Shown here: positions 24,646-37,430 of the stretch, in pieces
How the letters are laid out: every line of letters starts with the position of its first letter
How positions within the stretch are numbered: position 1 is the stretch's first letter
Assembly: GCF_016808335.1 (NCBI RefSeq)
Contig: NC_053136.1
Span: 1,594,531 to 1,658,530, forward strand
Length of the DNA stretch: 64,000 bases
Direction: 5' to 3'
Origin: Panicum virgatum
Taxonomy: Eukaryota > Streptophyta > Magnoliopsida > Poales > Poaceae
Translations under genes and position numbers: made by a program
The notes under the pieces: generated by a model
What the model was told of the DNA's origin: nothing
Database searches by the model: none
Seen by the model: the letters and a program-made list of their open reading frames with translations, nothing else

Positions 24646-24739
24646 CTACGAGCTGACCTCGATCGACATGAAGATGCTAGTTGGGTTGACTAGAGAGTAC
24701 TAGGGTTTCTTTTCGACAGACAGAAGCACACTACTCTAG

Positions 24740-27355
24740 CAGCACCGCAGGAGGGTAGCAACTGGATGGGCTCGACTGGCCGCGTCGCAACCTCGACTCG
24801 ACAAAGCGGTATGGACGGCGCCGGCCGGGCACGTACTGATGGCTGCAGTCCGCCTCTCTCTCTCTCTCTGCATGCATTCCCTCGTAGTTCATTTTAGAAA
24901 AATTTGAATAGTTGACCCAATGACGACTCAAAACAAAGTGAAATTTGTATCCATGCGCCTACTAGTAACGACATTAAAAACTTCTTCCATTCCGTTGTGT
25001 GTAACCATATTAGTATGGTACATTACTATAGCCGGCCGTGTGTTTGAGCTATTGCACAGCAGTCTAAATTTATGCTCCACCTTGTGCAGTGCCATATGCA
25101 AGCAATTTCAAAATTTAAAAAGTTGTAATTATTAAACCATTATCAATCAAATTCAAATTCTGATTGCATAACTATTCTCTTTGGAAGATACTTTCAAAAC
25201 AAAACTTCACTTGAATATGTTTCGACAATAGTTTTCAAAGATGTATAAATTGCATTATATATAATGAAAAAATATCAAAGTAAATTAGTTAAAATGCTCA
25301 TCTGATCTGCTAAAATGGCATATTATTGATCATCCAATAAACATTCAACTACCTAACAAAGTTATTTATCCTTATCCATTAATGATACCAAATGATCTAT
25401 CTTAACAGTATGAACACCAATATCCACTTAAGCAATTTTTGCAAATGCCATAAGCAATTCTGCAAACGTCATAAGAAAATTAGAGTACACTAAAAATATT
25501 TTCTCTGAAAAGAAAATATTTACAATACATTCGCACACATTCACATAACTATTTGCAAATTTTCTAGAATCCAACTTTCCTATTATGGCTATAAATTTTC
25601 AAACTTGCTAGCAGTTGAGGCTAGCTCGTTAGCCTGCGGGCTTCAACATTCAGATAAATCACGAGATGGGAGGTGGCCAGAGACAAGCATTGATTTTCCA
25701 CGCTTTCCCACTATAAAGCATTGGTTAAAAAATGCAAACATTGGCATGCAGAAAATTAATGGAGAAATCTCCACAAGTGGATCTCAAGCCCCATAAGATG
25801 AAGCAGCAGAGAGGGCACCCTATTGATCTGGATCCCATGCACCCTTACCGGTTCCCGGAGAGCCTGATCAAAATTAGACAGAAGACAAAAGTAGAAAACG
25901 AACGAGATAAAGATCTTCACTTGCGCAGCAGCATATGTGAATGGAAAGAGCTCATGGGGGCAAGCTTTCGATGCACCCAAGAGAAGCCAAAGCAACGGCG
26001 ATCAGCGGGGGGTGCTGGATCTTAGGATGGGCCACGGCCCACCCTCTAGATCCGCCCATGGACGACGGCCTACATCTTCACGCCCAAAAAGGTTGATGGG
26101 GAATCAAAGCTTTGGTATAGCTCTTTAGATGTGTTTCTAAGTTTTGACAGAAAAAAATAAGATCTATTTTACTCACTACTAGTCAATCAGTTAGTACGAG
26201 CAACCATGATGACTCTTCCAGTTGTAATAATACATATGGGTTGATCCCCTCCCAAACTTTGTAACACGTCTTGTGGATCGCGATTCCGCTGTCCCGATGG
26301 GTGAATAAAGCATGAGCTGAGCATGAATAAAAAGAAACTAGAAATACTCGCGGCATTGCCGCCGTATGGCCAGTGTGTGGGTTGCTTTCAGTTGAAGGCA
26401 CACAATTCTTTGTTACTTAGATTACAAAAGATGGAGTACTGTCAAAAGTATGACCTCGATCATGTTATTTATGTTAAGCAGAACATATTTCCATCAAAAT
26501 TTAAAAATTATAAAGAACGTAAATCCCATCAATAGATTATAAGACCTGAAAGCAGAACTATGATTTAGTATACATAACTACTCTTTCAGGTTTATCATTT
26601 AATAAGCATTAAAAAATTCAGAATCCTTCTTCATTGACATAGTGAACTGCATTTGATTCATTTAAATAGAGGGACTGATATTCGAAATATAGTTGACAGT
26701 AGTAGACTGCTGGCTGTTTATGGTCAAATATTTGGTTAAATATGTAGAAGATTAAGCTCAAATTTTAGCTTAATGCAACTACAAAAACAAAGCGATATAC
26801 TAAAACAGTTCACACGTATATCTATGCTAAGCTCCATTTAGTTTGTTCTGCATTTTATATATAGAGTTACTATTGAAGAGTAATTTTGTATTTAGCTTAG
26901 GAATCTGCTTCCTAATTCCTCTCATTAGTTAATAAGCAAGACCTTCATTTCATTAGTTAATTTGCTATAGCTCAGAGATTTCCTACAGGATAGTAGTATA
27001 TAAGTACTGCCTAGAATTGGAGTAAAACGTTATGATGCCCCAATCAGCTTTCACTGAATATGTACATATTAAAACAAATTCACATTGTCAGTAGCTACCC
27101 AAGGGAGCAAGGCAAAGCTGGCAGCAATGATGTTTATAAATTTCGAATTCATACCTATGAAAGTAAAGAGTGCAGTTGGTAACTGAAGTACTGAACATAA
27201 GAACATACCTTTCATGGCATCATGAATGTCTTGGATGTTGCAATCAGGCCATATCTGATCCCATTGATTTCAATAACTTGATGATTTTGCAGTTAAAAAA
27301 ATGAATCTCATTCTCATAGCAATAATCAATGACATTGTATATCCAAAAGAATTTC
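24740..27355. other. Long region without supported genes
   Basis: It is AT-rich. Open frames around 25600-26130 on both strands have no recognisable domain and no convincing exon partners. A 16-bp stretch, GATGACTCTTCCAGTT at 26208, recurs at about 28780 next to duplicated segment B. I see no gene here. Confidence 0.4.
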
Positions 27356-27361
27356 ACACTA

Positions 27362-27628
27362 GGCTGTGTTTAGATCTCTGGGAAAAGGTCACATCGGACA
27401 CTGTAGCACACTGTAGCATTTTTCGTTTGTTTGTGGTAAATATTATCCTACCATGACCTAACTAGGCTCAAAAGATTCGTCTCGCAACGTACATCAAAAC
27501 TATGCAATTAGTTTTTTTATTTACCTACATTTAGTACTTCATGCATGAGTCATTTGTTATATTTAATGTTTCGATGTGATTTCGATGTGATGGAAAGTTT
27601 GGAGTTTTTGTGGGATCTAAACACAGCC
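27362..27628. mobile_element. MITE of the GGC(C)TTGTTTAG family, inverted relative to the kinase-intron copy
   Basis: Ends GGCTGTGTTTAGATC and GATCTAAACACAGCC form a perfect 15-bp inverted repeat. The core contains AGGCTCAAAAGATTCGTCTCG, shared in reverse complement with the 19071 copy. No transposase. Confidence 0.8.
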
Positions 27629-27639
27629 AAGGTGGGCTT

Positions 27640-28790
27640 GCAAACAAGCATATCTGGAGAAACTATGCACTGAAGCATTAGGACAAAACAAAAATTATAT
27701 ATGTAATTTCACGAAGAAATATTGTAGCAAAAGAAATCTTAATACTGTGAGAAAACTTGCATCGTACTCCGTTGAATCAGAGTTACATTTCTATGTTTCA
27801 TGCTAAATCAGCTCTGCAAGTTCTAGTCGGCTAAAACTTCTGCAAACACAAGCTACTTAATGAGCAATTACCTTGGAGGCATTTCCTCGAGCAGTTCTTG
27901 TGTATAGTGTGTGTTGACGCCCCCTATGGCCCTACGTCTTTATGGGCTCTACCCGGTGTGCTCTGGAGGCTTAGATGTTCCACAGGGGGTGCCGGGGAGC
28001 TGCACAGCACTGGTGCCACTTGCCTTCCTTGTCGCCGGCAACGCCGCCCGCTCAACCTGATCTGTGGAGAGAGGGAGGATGATGCTGCGCCTACTCCGGC
28101 CGCCGGCCTGGCTTTTGCGCTTGCCCGTGCCTTGAGTGGCACCCGCCAGCGGCCGCGGCTCTGACAGAGGCGACTCGTTCTCCGCCCGTGCTACCGCACC
28201 CTGCCCCTGGTCGTGGGTCGCTGTCTTCCGCCCACGGTCATCGCGCTTGCCTCCCCTTTCGCGGATCTAGCCCCCGACCTCAGCTCCTCGTCCTCAGCCC
28301 GCACTGTCGCGCCCTGTTGTCGGCCGCGTGTGCTGGCGAGCGGTCTCCCCCGGCGCGGGGAAGAGGAGGGGCCGGCGACCGGCGCCCGTCGCGGGGAGAA
28401 GGGAGGAGCGGTGGCCGGCGGGGGGAGACCCGTTGCTGCCGCCGCCTCCCGTCGTCCACCTTCGCCTTTCCCATCAATTCCGCTGGCGTGGCCCTCTACG
28501 CAGGTATCTATGTGCCGCGCGGGTAGAAAGGTAGGCGCGGCACCCGGTGCAGGGAGAAAGGGAGGGCCGGCGCGGCGAGGGGGATGACGCCAGACGAAAC
28601 ATGGAGAAGACGCTGGTGGACTGCAGGTTAATTTTGCTAAAATCCGAGGGTTTTCTGCAAAATGACCTTGGGTTGCGCGATCCAGGCCATCCATGGCCCG
28701 ATCCGACGGCCGAGACGAGCGGCGCTGACGTGGCCACGCTGGCAGGGCACCTTTTGGTGCAGGAATCGTTATTTAGAGATGACTCTTCCA
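27640..28790. other. GC-rich segment of unknown origin
   Basis: From about 27890 the base composition changes to GC-rich and Pro/Arg/Ala-biased frames open on both strands (for example minus 28191-28694). None has a known domain or splice-consistent structure. It looks like repeat or captured sequence rather than a gene; no termini were found. Confidence 0.35.
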
Positions 28791-28794
28791 GTTG

Positions 28795-29310
28795 AAATGA
28801 TGTATCTATCTATCTATCTACGGTGAAAATGGATTGGCTATATACGAAGCAAGTACAGACGAGATGGTTGCCATAGGACCACAGGCACATAATAGTACAA
28901 AATCACCACCATACTGTACATGCCTCATATTGGAAAGGACAAAGTTACCGCCAGCCAAGTTTTGAAAATATGCGTAGCGCTAGCCTCTTACAAATATTTA
29001 CCAAGCTCTCTACAAATACGACCTTGCAAAAAGGAATCACCTTATATGATTTGCAGAAAGGCTTCAAATTTCCTTTTAGTTTGGTTTTCACACCTTATTT
29101 CTATCAAATAGTGCTTTTGAGACATGCATGTACCAAATATATAAAAAAAATTATTCTTAATATGGAAGATACATGTTGCAAGACACGTGGCCGGTGTGAT
29201 CTTGGGTGGGTGGCCCTACGAGATGTCCATCGACATGAAGATACTACATACTTGGGTTGACTACAGTAGGTTTTTTTTTTCAAAAAGAAGCACACTACTC
29301 TCTCTTGGTT
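28795..29310 (+). repeat. Duplicated segment, copy B (lacks the CACTA and hAT insertions)
   Basis: It matches copy A (22300-24730) from the TATCTATCTATC run through AGAAGCACACTACTCT. At the sites where A has the CACTA and the hAT element, B runs through with only small differences (CCCTACGAGATGTCCATCGA), so it is an approximate pre-insertion allele or paralog. Confidence 0.75.
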
Positions 29311-29760
29311 GGTCTGATTTCGGCTGATTCTGTAGTGTTCTACCTCCCCGGCCCTCCTCCTAGTCCAAACAGATTTTTTAGTTCCTTGGCCTAAAAAAGT
29401 TGAGCTTAGTTTCTTGACCTCTTTTCAATTGAACTTGACTATTTGGCCCAAAATCGAAATTCGTTTTGATCCTAGATGGCTTGATCCTAGGTGGACACTT
29501 AAAAAATTAAAAAATCCTAGAAATTCTCAAGAAAAATAAAAAAAACATTAGGCCATCAATCCGACAACTCTAATCATAATAGTCATTGGATTTGTTATTT
29601 TCCTAATAAAAATAATAGAAGTAACCCCCTAAACAACATGTACCTAAATTACTCATCTATGCTATTATAAAAATCTAAAGTAACCCCCCTAATCTTCATA
29701 TAAATTACCTCTAAGCCATTATAAACATAATGCAAATAATCCTCTAAATTGAATGGTCAG

Positions 29761-32700
29761 CTCTACTCTGACAGGACAGCTCAAGGCCATCCCTGGTCAG
29801 AAGCTACGCACAGAAGCCGACGACAAGATCTCCGGATCTGAGGCATTGAATGCCAAAGTGTAGTTTATAATACATCGCCGGGTCCACATGTCGGGGCCCC
29901 GCTCAGTGTACGTGCTCCCCTTGGACAAATAAAAGGGAGAGCACGCCCTCCTTCTAGCAGGGAGATCTCTCAGACAGACTCTAGGCTCTCCAGACACACA
30001 AGCTCTCGCGAGCCCTCTCGAGAGAAGGCAATACAACACACAGTGGACGTAGGGTATTACGCTCCGGCGGCCCGAACCACTCTAATCCCGCTGTGTTCAT
30101 CGTGTTCTTGAGCAAGATCGAACTAGGACTAGCTAACCCCGAGTACACACCCTCTGGGCTAGGGCGGGTGCCTTCCGCCCACCCGGCCGTGGTTTGCAGC
30201 ACCACGACATTTGGCGCGCCAGGTAGGGGTATTTAGCTGATCGCAGTTCATCTCTTCCTCGTCTCCATGGTTCGTGTGGACGACGTGGAGATGACAGAGG
30301 GTGTGGCATCATCCGCGCCACACGCCTCTCGCCTTCCTGCTCCAAGGGCAACCGTGCCTGTGGAGCAGCCACCGTCGGCGGCGGCGCGCGCTGCTCGCCG
30401 GCAAGAGTCAGGGCACCCATCAAGGGCCCCCTCACAAGCTGCGAGCGGCGGAGAGACAAATCCTAGCTCGCAGCATACCTCACTCATGTGAGGAAGCCCG
30501 CTCCGGCGGAAAGCTGACTCCGGTCGCACCAAGCCCGCTCCGGCGGAAAGCCGACTCCGGTCGCACCAAGCCCGCTCCGGCGGAAAGCCGACTCCGGTCG
30601 CACCAAGCCCGCTCCGGCGGAAAGCCGACTACGGTCGCACCAAGCCCGCTCCGGCGGAAAGCCGACTCCGGTCGCACCCCCGACTCTACATCTCTGTAAG
30701 TCCTACCCTTAGAGGCCCAGCAGGGAATAAAGCCTTTTCCTTTGTAACTAGGTAGTACTTCCGTGTGGTCCAGTCCGGTGAGCCTCCCCCGTGGAGGGGT
30801 CCGGACCTCTGCGAACCAGGTTCAGGGAAGCGTATTCACCTTCCGGGGAGGTCCGGAGCCGTGTAGCCGCTTAGCCTGGTCCCGTACCCTAAGCCTGCAT
30901 GCTCTACCTCCCTAGGGCGAGTACCGTAGTACCTAAGACTGGGGGCCTGGAAGTCCGGACAGCTCCGGCCTCATAAACCCGTGTTCTGGCTTACATCGCA
31001 CATCTCATGTACATCTAGTTATAAAGGAAAAGTTTATTCTCAGTTCGCCTCTAAGGATGTTACATTCTAATTTCAATCTACGCATTCTGTTTGCGCTAAC
31101 CCCCACATGGCTTTTTACTCTTGTGCGGTGATTGTGGTCCGAATTGAGTTGGCTAGTTAGTGACTTAGCTCGAGACCCCTCATGGAAGAGAGGGGTTTGG
31201 ACCCCTGGGAACCTGCAGGTTCAGGGAAGCGCACTCATTCTCCGGGGAGGTCCGGAGCCATGTAGCCGCTTAGCCTGGTTCCGTACCCTAAGCCTGCACG
31301 CACCAACTCCTGTGAATGAGTGCCGTAGTACCTAGGACTGGGAACCTGGAGGTCCGGACTTTCTCTTAACCTAAAGGCCGGCCCCTTGAGCTCCATTCAC
31401 TGAACCTAGCTGTCTATCTCAAAGGATTACAGCCAACAGGATTTGGGACCCGTGGGCACGCTACTAAGCATCTACCTTGAGTCATGTGCAGGTCCAAACG
31501 TGATGATGCAGCAGGTGACCCAAAGGATGGACGACGCAGGACAAGACCCTTGCGGCGCGCATCGCTGGGCGCCAGAAGCAGCCAAGTTGCTCACAGTAGT
31601 GGCCCCACCTGCGGGTTCGTTGCCTCTCCCGAGGCGGGCCCGGGGGCCTCTGTCGGTACCCTGCAACTGGGGTACCCACTCCTACTGTGCCAAGACTCGC
31701 GTAGTTATCCGTAACTACGCCCTAAGGAGCTGAGTAGCCGGACCTCTGGGGTCCGACTCCATCTCACCAGACCAACGGTCCCGGACCCGCTTCCCGTTCG
31801 GGGACGGGTCCGGTGTCACCACGTGTCCTAGAGGTGGAAATGCTCAGTACCTGTGGCCGCGGACCCAGACCCCCGCAGGTGGGTCCGGGACCTCCACGTG
31901 CCATCCGGACTCCCGCAGATGGGTCTGGGACCTCCACGTGACTATCCGGACCCCCGTGATCTCTCGGCTCAGCTAGCTGATCGGGAGGGGTCCGGAGCCG
32001 CCGCGTGTCACGCAGACGCGGGCGCGGGCGCAAGCCTTCCGCTGGAAGCTCCCTCACCCACCCGCATTAAGTGCGAGTGGTCGAGGCAGGCTCTGCTGCC
32101 TCTGGGCACGGGGCAGCTTTTGTCAGTCCACACTGTGGATCGCCAGTTACCGAGGCGGCTCGTCAGTTACCAAGACAAGCATTAAAGACTCAGCGCCGTG
32201 CGCATGGGCGACGAGTCATGATGACCAGCTACTGACTGGAGCAACAGTGCACGCTGCTACAGTGGACTGAGTCAGAAGTTCGGCACTTCATCATGACCTC
32301 GACGCGCGGCTGCAAAGGCTAGACTCTACTCTGACAGGACAGCTCAAGACCATCCCTGGTCAGAAGCTACGCACAGAAACCGATGACAAGATCTCCGGAT
32401 CTGAGGCATTGAATGCCAAAGTGTAGTTTATAATACATCGCCGGGTCCACATGTCGGGGCCCCGCTCAGTGTACGTGCTCCCCTTGGACATATAAAAGGG
32501 AGAGCACACCCTCCTTCTAGCAGGGAGATCTCTCAGACAGACTCTAGGCTCTCCAGACACACAAGCTCTCGCGAGCCCTCTCGAGAGAAGGCAATACAAC
32601 ACACAGTGGACGTAGGGTATTACGCTTCAGCGGCCCGAACCACTCTAATCCCGTTGTGTTCATCGTGTTCTTGAGCAAGATCGAACTAGGACTAGCTAAC

Positions 32701-32772
32701 CCCCGAGTACACACCCTCTGGGCTAGGGCGGGTGCCTTCCGCCACCCGGCCGTGGTTTGCAGCACCACGACA
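29761..32772 (+). mobile_element. Young non-autonomous LTR retrotransposon
   Basis: Two direct repeats of about 449 bp, 29761-30209 and 32324-32772, share all but roughly a dozen positions and end in CA. The second contains CATATAAAAGGG, a TATA box. Just inside the first is TTGGCGCGCCAGGTAGGGG, a likely primer-binding site; I have not assigned the tRNA. A gag-like start (ATG at 30267) soon meets a tandem-repeat block and stops. There is no protease, integrase or reverse transcriptase in the 2.1-kb interior, so it must be moved in trans. Exact outer ends and the target duplication remain unclear: the repeats begin CTCTACTCTGACAGG rather than TG. Confidence 0.8.
30494..30678 (+). repeat. Five tandem 37-bp repeats inside the LTR element
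   Basis: The unit begins AAGCCCGCTCCGGCGGAAAG; copies start at 30494, 30531, 30568, 30605 and 30642, with single-base differences in copies 1 and 4. The 37-bp period is not a multiple of three, so the repeat does not maintain a reading frame. Confidence 0.95.
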
Positions 32773-33530
32773 ATTTGTATATAAATTATCCAATTATGCT
32801 ATTATTAAAAATTAAAATTACCCTTAAATTTAAATCTAAATTATATAATTATAACAAAATATTAAAGTACACCAATATAAAATTCTAAATTACTATTTCT
32901 ATCGTTATTAATATATTATTTTTTAGATTATTAATATATTATTTATGTTATTACTTATATAAAAATACTACCGTATGTCACCATGTATTTATATATGATG
33001 GAAGAGATAAGAATACCAATTCACAAACAAATAGTTCAATTAAATATATATTGAAATTGCTAATGACCCTGCATCCCTTCAGAAAATAGATGGCTAAAGA
33101 TCTACTCGTTGGCGAGCTCCGTTTTGTAAAGTACTCATGCATGGGTGTTGCGATCTATTGTGAGACTTTATGCATTTCATAGTGCTCTCATCCACAGGGC
33201 AGTGCCTCTTTGACAGACAGGTGCAGGAAGGGAAGTCTCTTTTTTTTTTTTGGAGATTGGAAGGGAAGTCCTGCTGTATGACCTTCCTTGTGCCTCTGCT
33301 GTGTTGTGTTCTCCTTTCCTTTAACCTCTCATCATCCTTGCTATCTTTAGCCATTGTCGTGTATCTGCAAGGAAAGGACTTGGCTATTAGCCTCACAATG
33401 ACCTCTCCCCCCTCCTCCTTTCTTGCTCCCTTTGTCTCCAGCCTCTCTTCTCTTGCATGGTAATTATCATGTAAAGAAAAGATTAATGCTGCTAGATTGG
33501 ATTTCAGACAGGGTGAAGGAGGAGGAAGAG
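32773..33530. other. AT-rich spacer and probable promoter of the NET gene
   Basis: The first 300 bp are extremely AT-rich. The rest leads into the NET2-like ATG at 33536. No clear TATA box at a good distance; a 5' UTR intron is possible. Confidence 0.35.
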
Positions 33531-33535
33531 ACAGG

Positions 33536-36500
33536 ATGCTGCAGCGGGCGGCGAGCAATGCGTATTCATGGTGGTGGGCAAGCCACATCCGCACCAAACA
33601 GTCAAAATGGCTCGACAACCACCTCCAAGGTAATCATCTATGGGGTGTTTTCATCTTTTGTATTACACTTTCCTGTCTTTTTACACAAGTTCTCATGTTG
33701 AGGAACGAGATCGATTAGTGGATTCTTCAACCATGATTCGTGAATTATACGCAGCTTCCCATCTATGTGATTGTTGCTTTTGTATTACCAACATTGTCAT
33801 TTCAGAATAGAATGGTGAACATCTCCAAATTACTAGTATGCATCCATTTTTACCTTTCTGGGCAAATCTGTATCCATTGTGCCAACTTACTCTCCTGTTC
33901 ATGCCATCCATTCCTTGCCTGTGATTGTGTTATAAGTATATTAGCAAATTTGAGGGCTGGGTGATTAGATGAGTGGCCTAACAATAAGATGGCTTGTTTG
34001 AAGATGATGAGTTCCTGCCATTTTCCTGCTCTGCCCCCACAGAGCCAGATATGAAATACTTCAAATTTATCAGCATTTGTTCAGAGAATTAGAGTTCCAA
34101 CTTGTAAAAGCTGTACAATTATATGTATATTTATGAGCTTAACAACAATACTTTATTAAAAAAATTTGCAGATATGGAACACAGGGTTAAGTGCATGCTC
34201 TTGCTCCTTGGGGAGGAGGCTGATTCCTTTTCAAAGAGAGCAGAGATGTACTACAAGAGGCGACCTGAGGTGATCACTCAGGTGGAAGAAGTGTATCGGG
34301 CATACAAGGCTCTGGCTGACCGGTATGACATCATGTCAGGGGAGCTGCACAAAGCAAACCACACCATCGCCACTGCCTTTCCTGACCAGGTCCAGTACGC
34401 AATGCTGGAAGAAGAGGATGATAACATCCCAAAGGCATTCACCCCAGTTGACCCACGCAAAATCCACAAGTCTACTGTTGATGAGTTGATGAAGAAGAAA
34501 AAGGGAGAGCATCCTGGATCAAAGGGTGGGGGAGCAAAGAATAGCAGCACCTCAGCTTCGATCAGTAAGGAGAACGCAGGGGAAGAGATCAGCAGGCTGC
34601 AGAAATCTATACTCGTCATGCAGACCGAGAAAGAATTTATCAAAAGCTCCTACGAGAGCGGCATCGCAAAGTACTGGGATCTTGAGAAGGAGATCAACGA
34701 AATGCAGCAGCAGGTTTGCCACTTCCAAGACAAGTTTGACGAAAGCGCGGTGATTGAAGACGACGAAGCCAGAGCCTTGATGACAGCAACCGCGCTCAAG
34801 TCCTGCGAGGACACTATTATAAAGCTGCAAGAGCAGCGGAAGGCCTCTGCGGGGCAAGCAGTGGGAGAGTCGGAGCGAGTCAAGGTTTTCAGAGAGAAGC
34901 TCGAGGCGATAATGAAGAAGCATGGCAAATCTCTGCCGGATCCTGTGGACTTGTCTGACAAGAGCACACGAAAGAGCCACGGCACAGAGATGCAGGATGT
35001 TTACCATGTGAAGCAAGGTGCTATAGAAACGCAGGCCGTTATTGACAAGATCAAGGAACACTTTGAGAAGGATAGCAACATCTCCATGGCTGAACTTACA
35101 GAGAGAATTGATGAGCTTGTCAACAAGGTTGTTGACCTGGAGCTCATGGTTTCATCGCAAACCTCCCAAATAGACCGACTCTGTCGGGAGAACACCGAGC
35201 TGGAAAATTCCCTGCAGAGCCTGGACGACGAGAATGCAGCGCTGGACGGTGGATCAAGTGAAGTGGATGAGAAGCTCAGACAAGCAGAGGAGGACCTTGT
35301 CAGAGTTCAGGCTCTCGAAAGCTCCTTCCACAAGGACGAAAGCACAATCCGTTCCAATTTCGTGGAAGCAATAAGCAGATTCAGCGATCTATCAGACCTG
35401 CTGCTATCGCCGGTTTGTGAGCAGGAGCAGCAGCACACTGGTTCTGCTGCTGCATCTGCAGAGACGACCCATGAAGCCGCTCCAGCGGCAGTTGAGCCGA
35501 CAGAGGCAGTATCATCAGATGAGCCAATATCATCATCAACTGAGGCGGGGCCTCAGCAGATTGCCGCTGACAACAATGCCGGGCTAGCAGCGTCTGGTGT
35601 TGCCAAGCTGCCGGACGAAGCTGACGATGATGCAGTTGTTGCGGCGGGCACTGATGAGTCAACCAAGAGCACCAAGAACAGCAGCGAGCAGCAGCAGCAG
35701 CAAGTAGACAAGAGCTGCTCACGCGAGAGGGGTTCACTGTTGGCACGCCTTCGTCACATCTCGTCGGACGACCTTGGAGGAGGCAACGAAGAGATGGGCA
35801 TCAGCAAGGTCGTCGTCGAAGATTATTCATCTTCGTCAGCTAATACTGACATGATGATGAAGCTGCAGGAGAGGCTGGCAGATAGCCTGGAGGACAAGGA
35901 GAAGGTGCTCCTAGGCGAGTACACCTCGCTGCTCGAGGACTACAAGGACGCCAAGAGGAGGCTCGCGGAGATGGAGAAGACGAACCAAGAGTGCTTCAAG
36001 GAGATCCGGTCACTCCGCGAAGAGATGGCCGCCGCCTCCGCAGGGGAAGGACAGGGACCCCGGCGGCTGGGTCACCGGAGGACCCCGAGCTACTCGGCTC
36101 TCCACCAGAGGCGACCCAGCGTGTCCTCCCTCTCGAGGCTGATACGGATGAGCTCCACCGTCGTCCAGTCGCAGCAGCATGAAGGTGGTGGTGGCGGCGA
36201 CCCAGCAGCAGCTGATCCCTGCAGCTTCAACCTGGAGGACTTGAGGCTGCCGGCGGCGGGGAAGGCGCCGTCGCCGCTGGAGGAGAAGTTCAGGAGGGAC
36301 ATCGACACGCTCCTGGACGAGAACCTCGAGGTGTGGATGAAGTTCAGCTCGTCCCTGCAGCGGGTGCAGGAGTTCCAGAGCAAGCACAAGAGCCTGCAGA
36401 GGAAGCTGCAGCTGATCAACAGCGAGGACGCGGCAGCAGTAGCCAAGCAGGACGGGTCGACGGAGAAGCAGCTGCGAGACTTGAAGACGGAGCTGCAGGT

Positions 36501-37041
36501 GTGGTCGGAGCAGAACGCGATGCTGCGCGGGGAGCTCCAGTGCAGGTTCACCTCGCTCTGCGACATCCAGGAGGAGATCACGGCGGCGCTGGACGCCGGG
36601 GCGGCGGCGGACGCGGCGGCGGACCAGGACCAGGACCACCAGTTCACGTCGTACCAGGCCGGCAAGTTCCAGGGGGAGGTGCTCAACATGCAGCAGGAGA
36701 ACAACAGGGTGTCGGACGAGCTGCAGGCCGGGCTGGACCACGTCAAGGGGCTCCAGGCGGAGGTGGAGCAGGCGCTGGCCAAGCTCCACCGCCGGAGCGT
36801 CAGCTTGCCGGCGCAGCAGACGCACGGCGGCGCCGACGACCACGACGAGGACGACTCCGGCAGCTCCTCCGTCCATGGCGGCAGCATGGGGCGCCCGCCG
36901 TCCAACAAGTCCAAGGCGGTGCCGCTGCAGTCGTTCCTCTTCCCGGCCAAGAACAAGAAGCCGTCCCTGCTCGCCCGCGTCACGCCGGTGCTCCAGAAGC
37001 AGCAGGCGGAGATGAAGTTTCTTCCCAAGTTGCCAAGGTAG
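33536..37041 (+). CDS. NETWORKED 2 / KIP1-like actin-binding protein, 987 aa, two exons
   Basis: Model: join(33536..33629, 34172..37041), donor CAAG|GTAATC, acceptor TTTGCAG|AT, phase 1, total 987 aa. Exon 1 plus the start of exon 2 make a full NAB (NET actin-binding) domain: YSWWWASHIRTKQSKWLDNH, then DADSF-type EEADSFSKRAEMYYKRRPE and YRAYKALADRYD, residues about 10-95. Without exon 1 the domain would be headless, so the ATG at 34123 is not the true start. Long coiled coils follow. C-terminal blocks FRRDIDTLLDENLEVWMKF (about 737) and FTSYQAGKFQGEVLNMQQEN (about 855) are what I recall from NET2 proteins, several pollen-expressed; petunia KIP1 binds receptor kinase PRK1. It should tether actin to membrane. 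Confidence 0.92.
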
Positions 37042-37192
37042 CTAGCTAGCTATTCTGTTCTGACTCCATCTTTGGTGCGGTGCTCAGTTCAGTTGCTGAG
37101 CAATGTAATTTCCTCAACGTTCGAGGTCAATGGATTCATTCATGTTCGTGTATGCTGTCGTGTGTGGAATTGAATCTACTTACCTGGAATGG

Positions 37193-37198
37193 AATAAA
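37193..37198 (+). terminator. Candidate polyadenylation signal of the NET gene
   Basis: AATAAA about 150 bp after the stop at 37041, followed by A/T-rich sequence. Placement is suitable; no transcript evidence. Confidence 0.4.
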
Positions 37199-37430
37199 TA
37201 AAGCAAAAATATAAATTTAGCAGTACAGATCGATTCGGTGTTTTTCTTTATGTCATTCATATCATCAAATAAAACATTAATGTGTGGCTCGTTACATTTT
37301 GAAAATCAAATGCTTTGATTCAAGCTGATCTACGCTCTCTCTATTCGATCTTCTGGAGGTATTGGGAAACTAACCAACCATGATGTCCTTATTTGGGGGC
37401 GCGGACAACAGGAAGAGATGGAAGATCCTA

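Larger units (their letters stand above)
22300..24730 (+). repeat. Duplicated segment, copy A (interrupted by a CACTA, a Stowaway and an hAT element)
   Basis: Sequence at about 22300-22603, 23208-23260, 23535-23580 and 24654-24730 matches 28795-29310 in the same order and strand, for example ATTGGCTAT, GAAGCAAGTACA, ACAAAGTTACC and GACACGTGGCC. Copy A is longer only because elements inserted into it. This makes copy B an approximate empty-site reference. Confidence 0.75.

Noticed and set aside
28191..28694. 167-aa minus-strand frame
   Set aside because: Composition-driven frame in GC-rich sequence; overlapping frames of similar length on the other strand; no domain.
34123..34171. ATG at 34123 as the start of the NET protein
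   Set aside because: It lies in the intron; the NAB domain is complete only if exon 33536-33629 is joined at 34172.
36010..37028. Long minus-strand frames opposite the NET gene
   Set aside because: Antisense shadows of a GC-rich coiled-coil coding exon.
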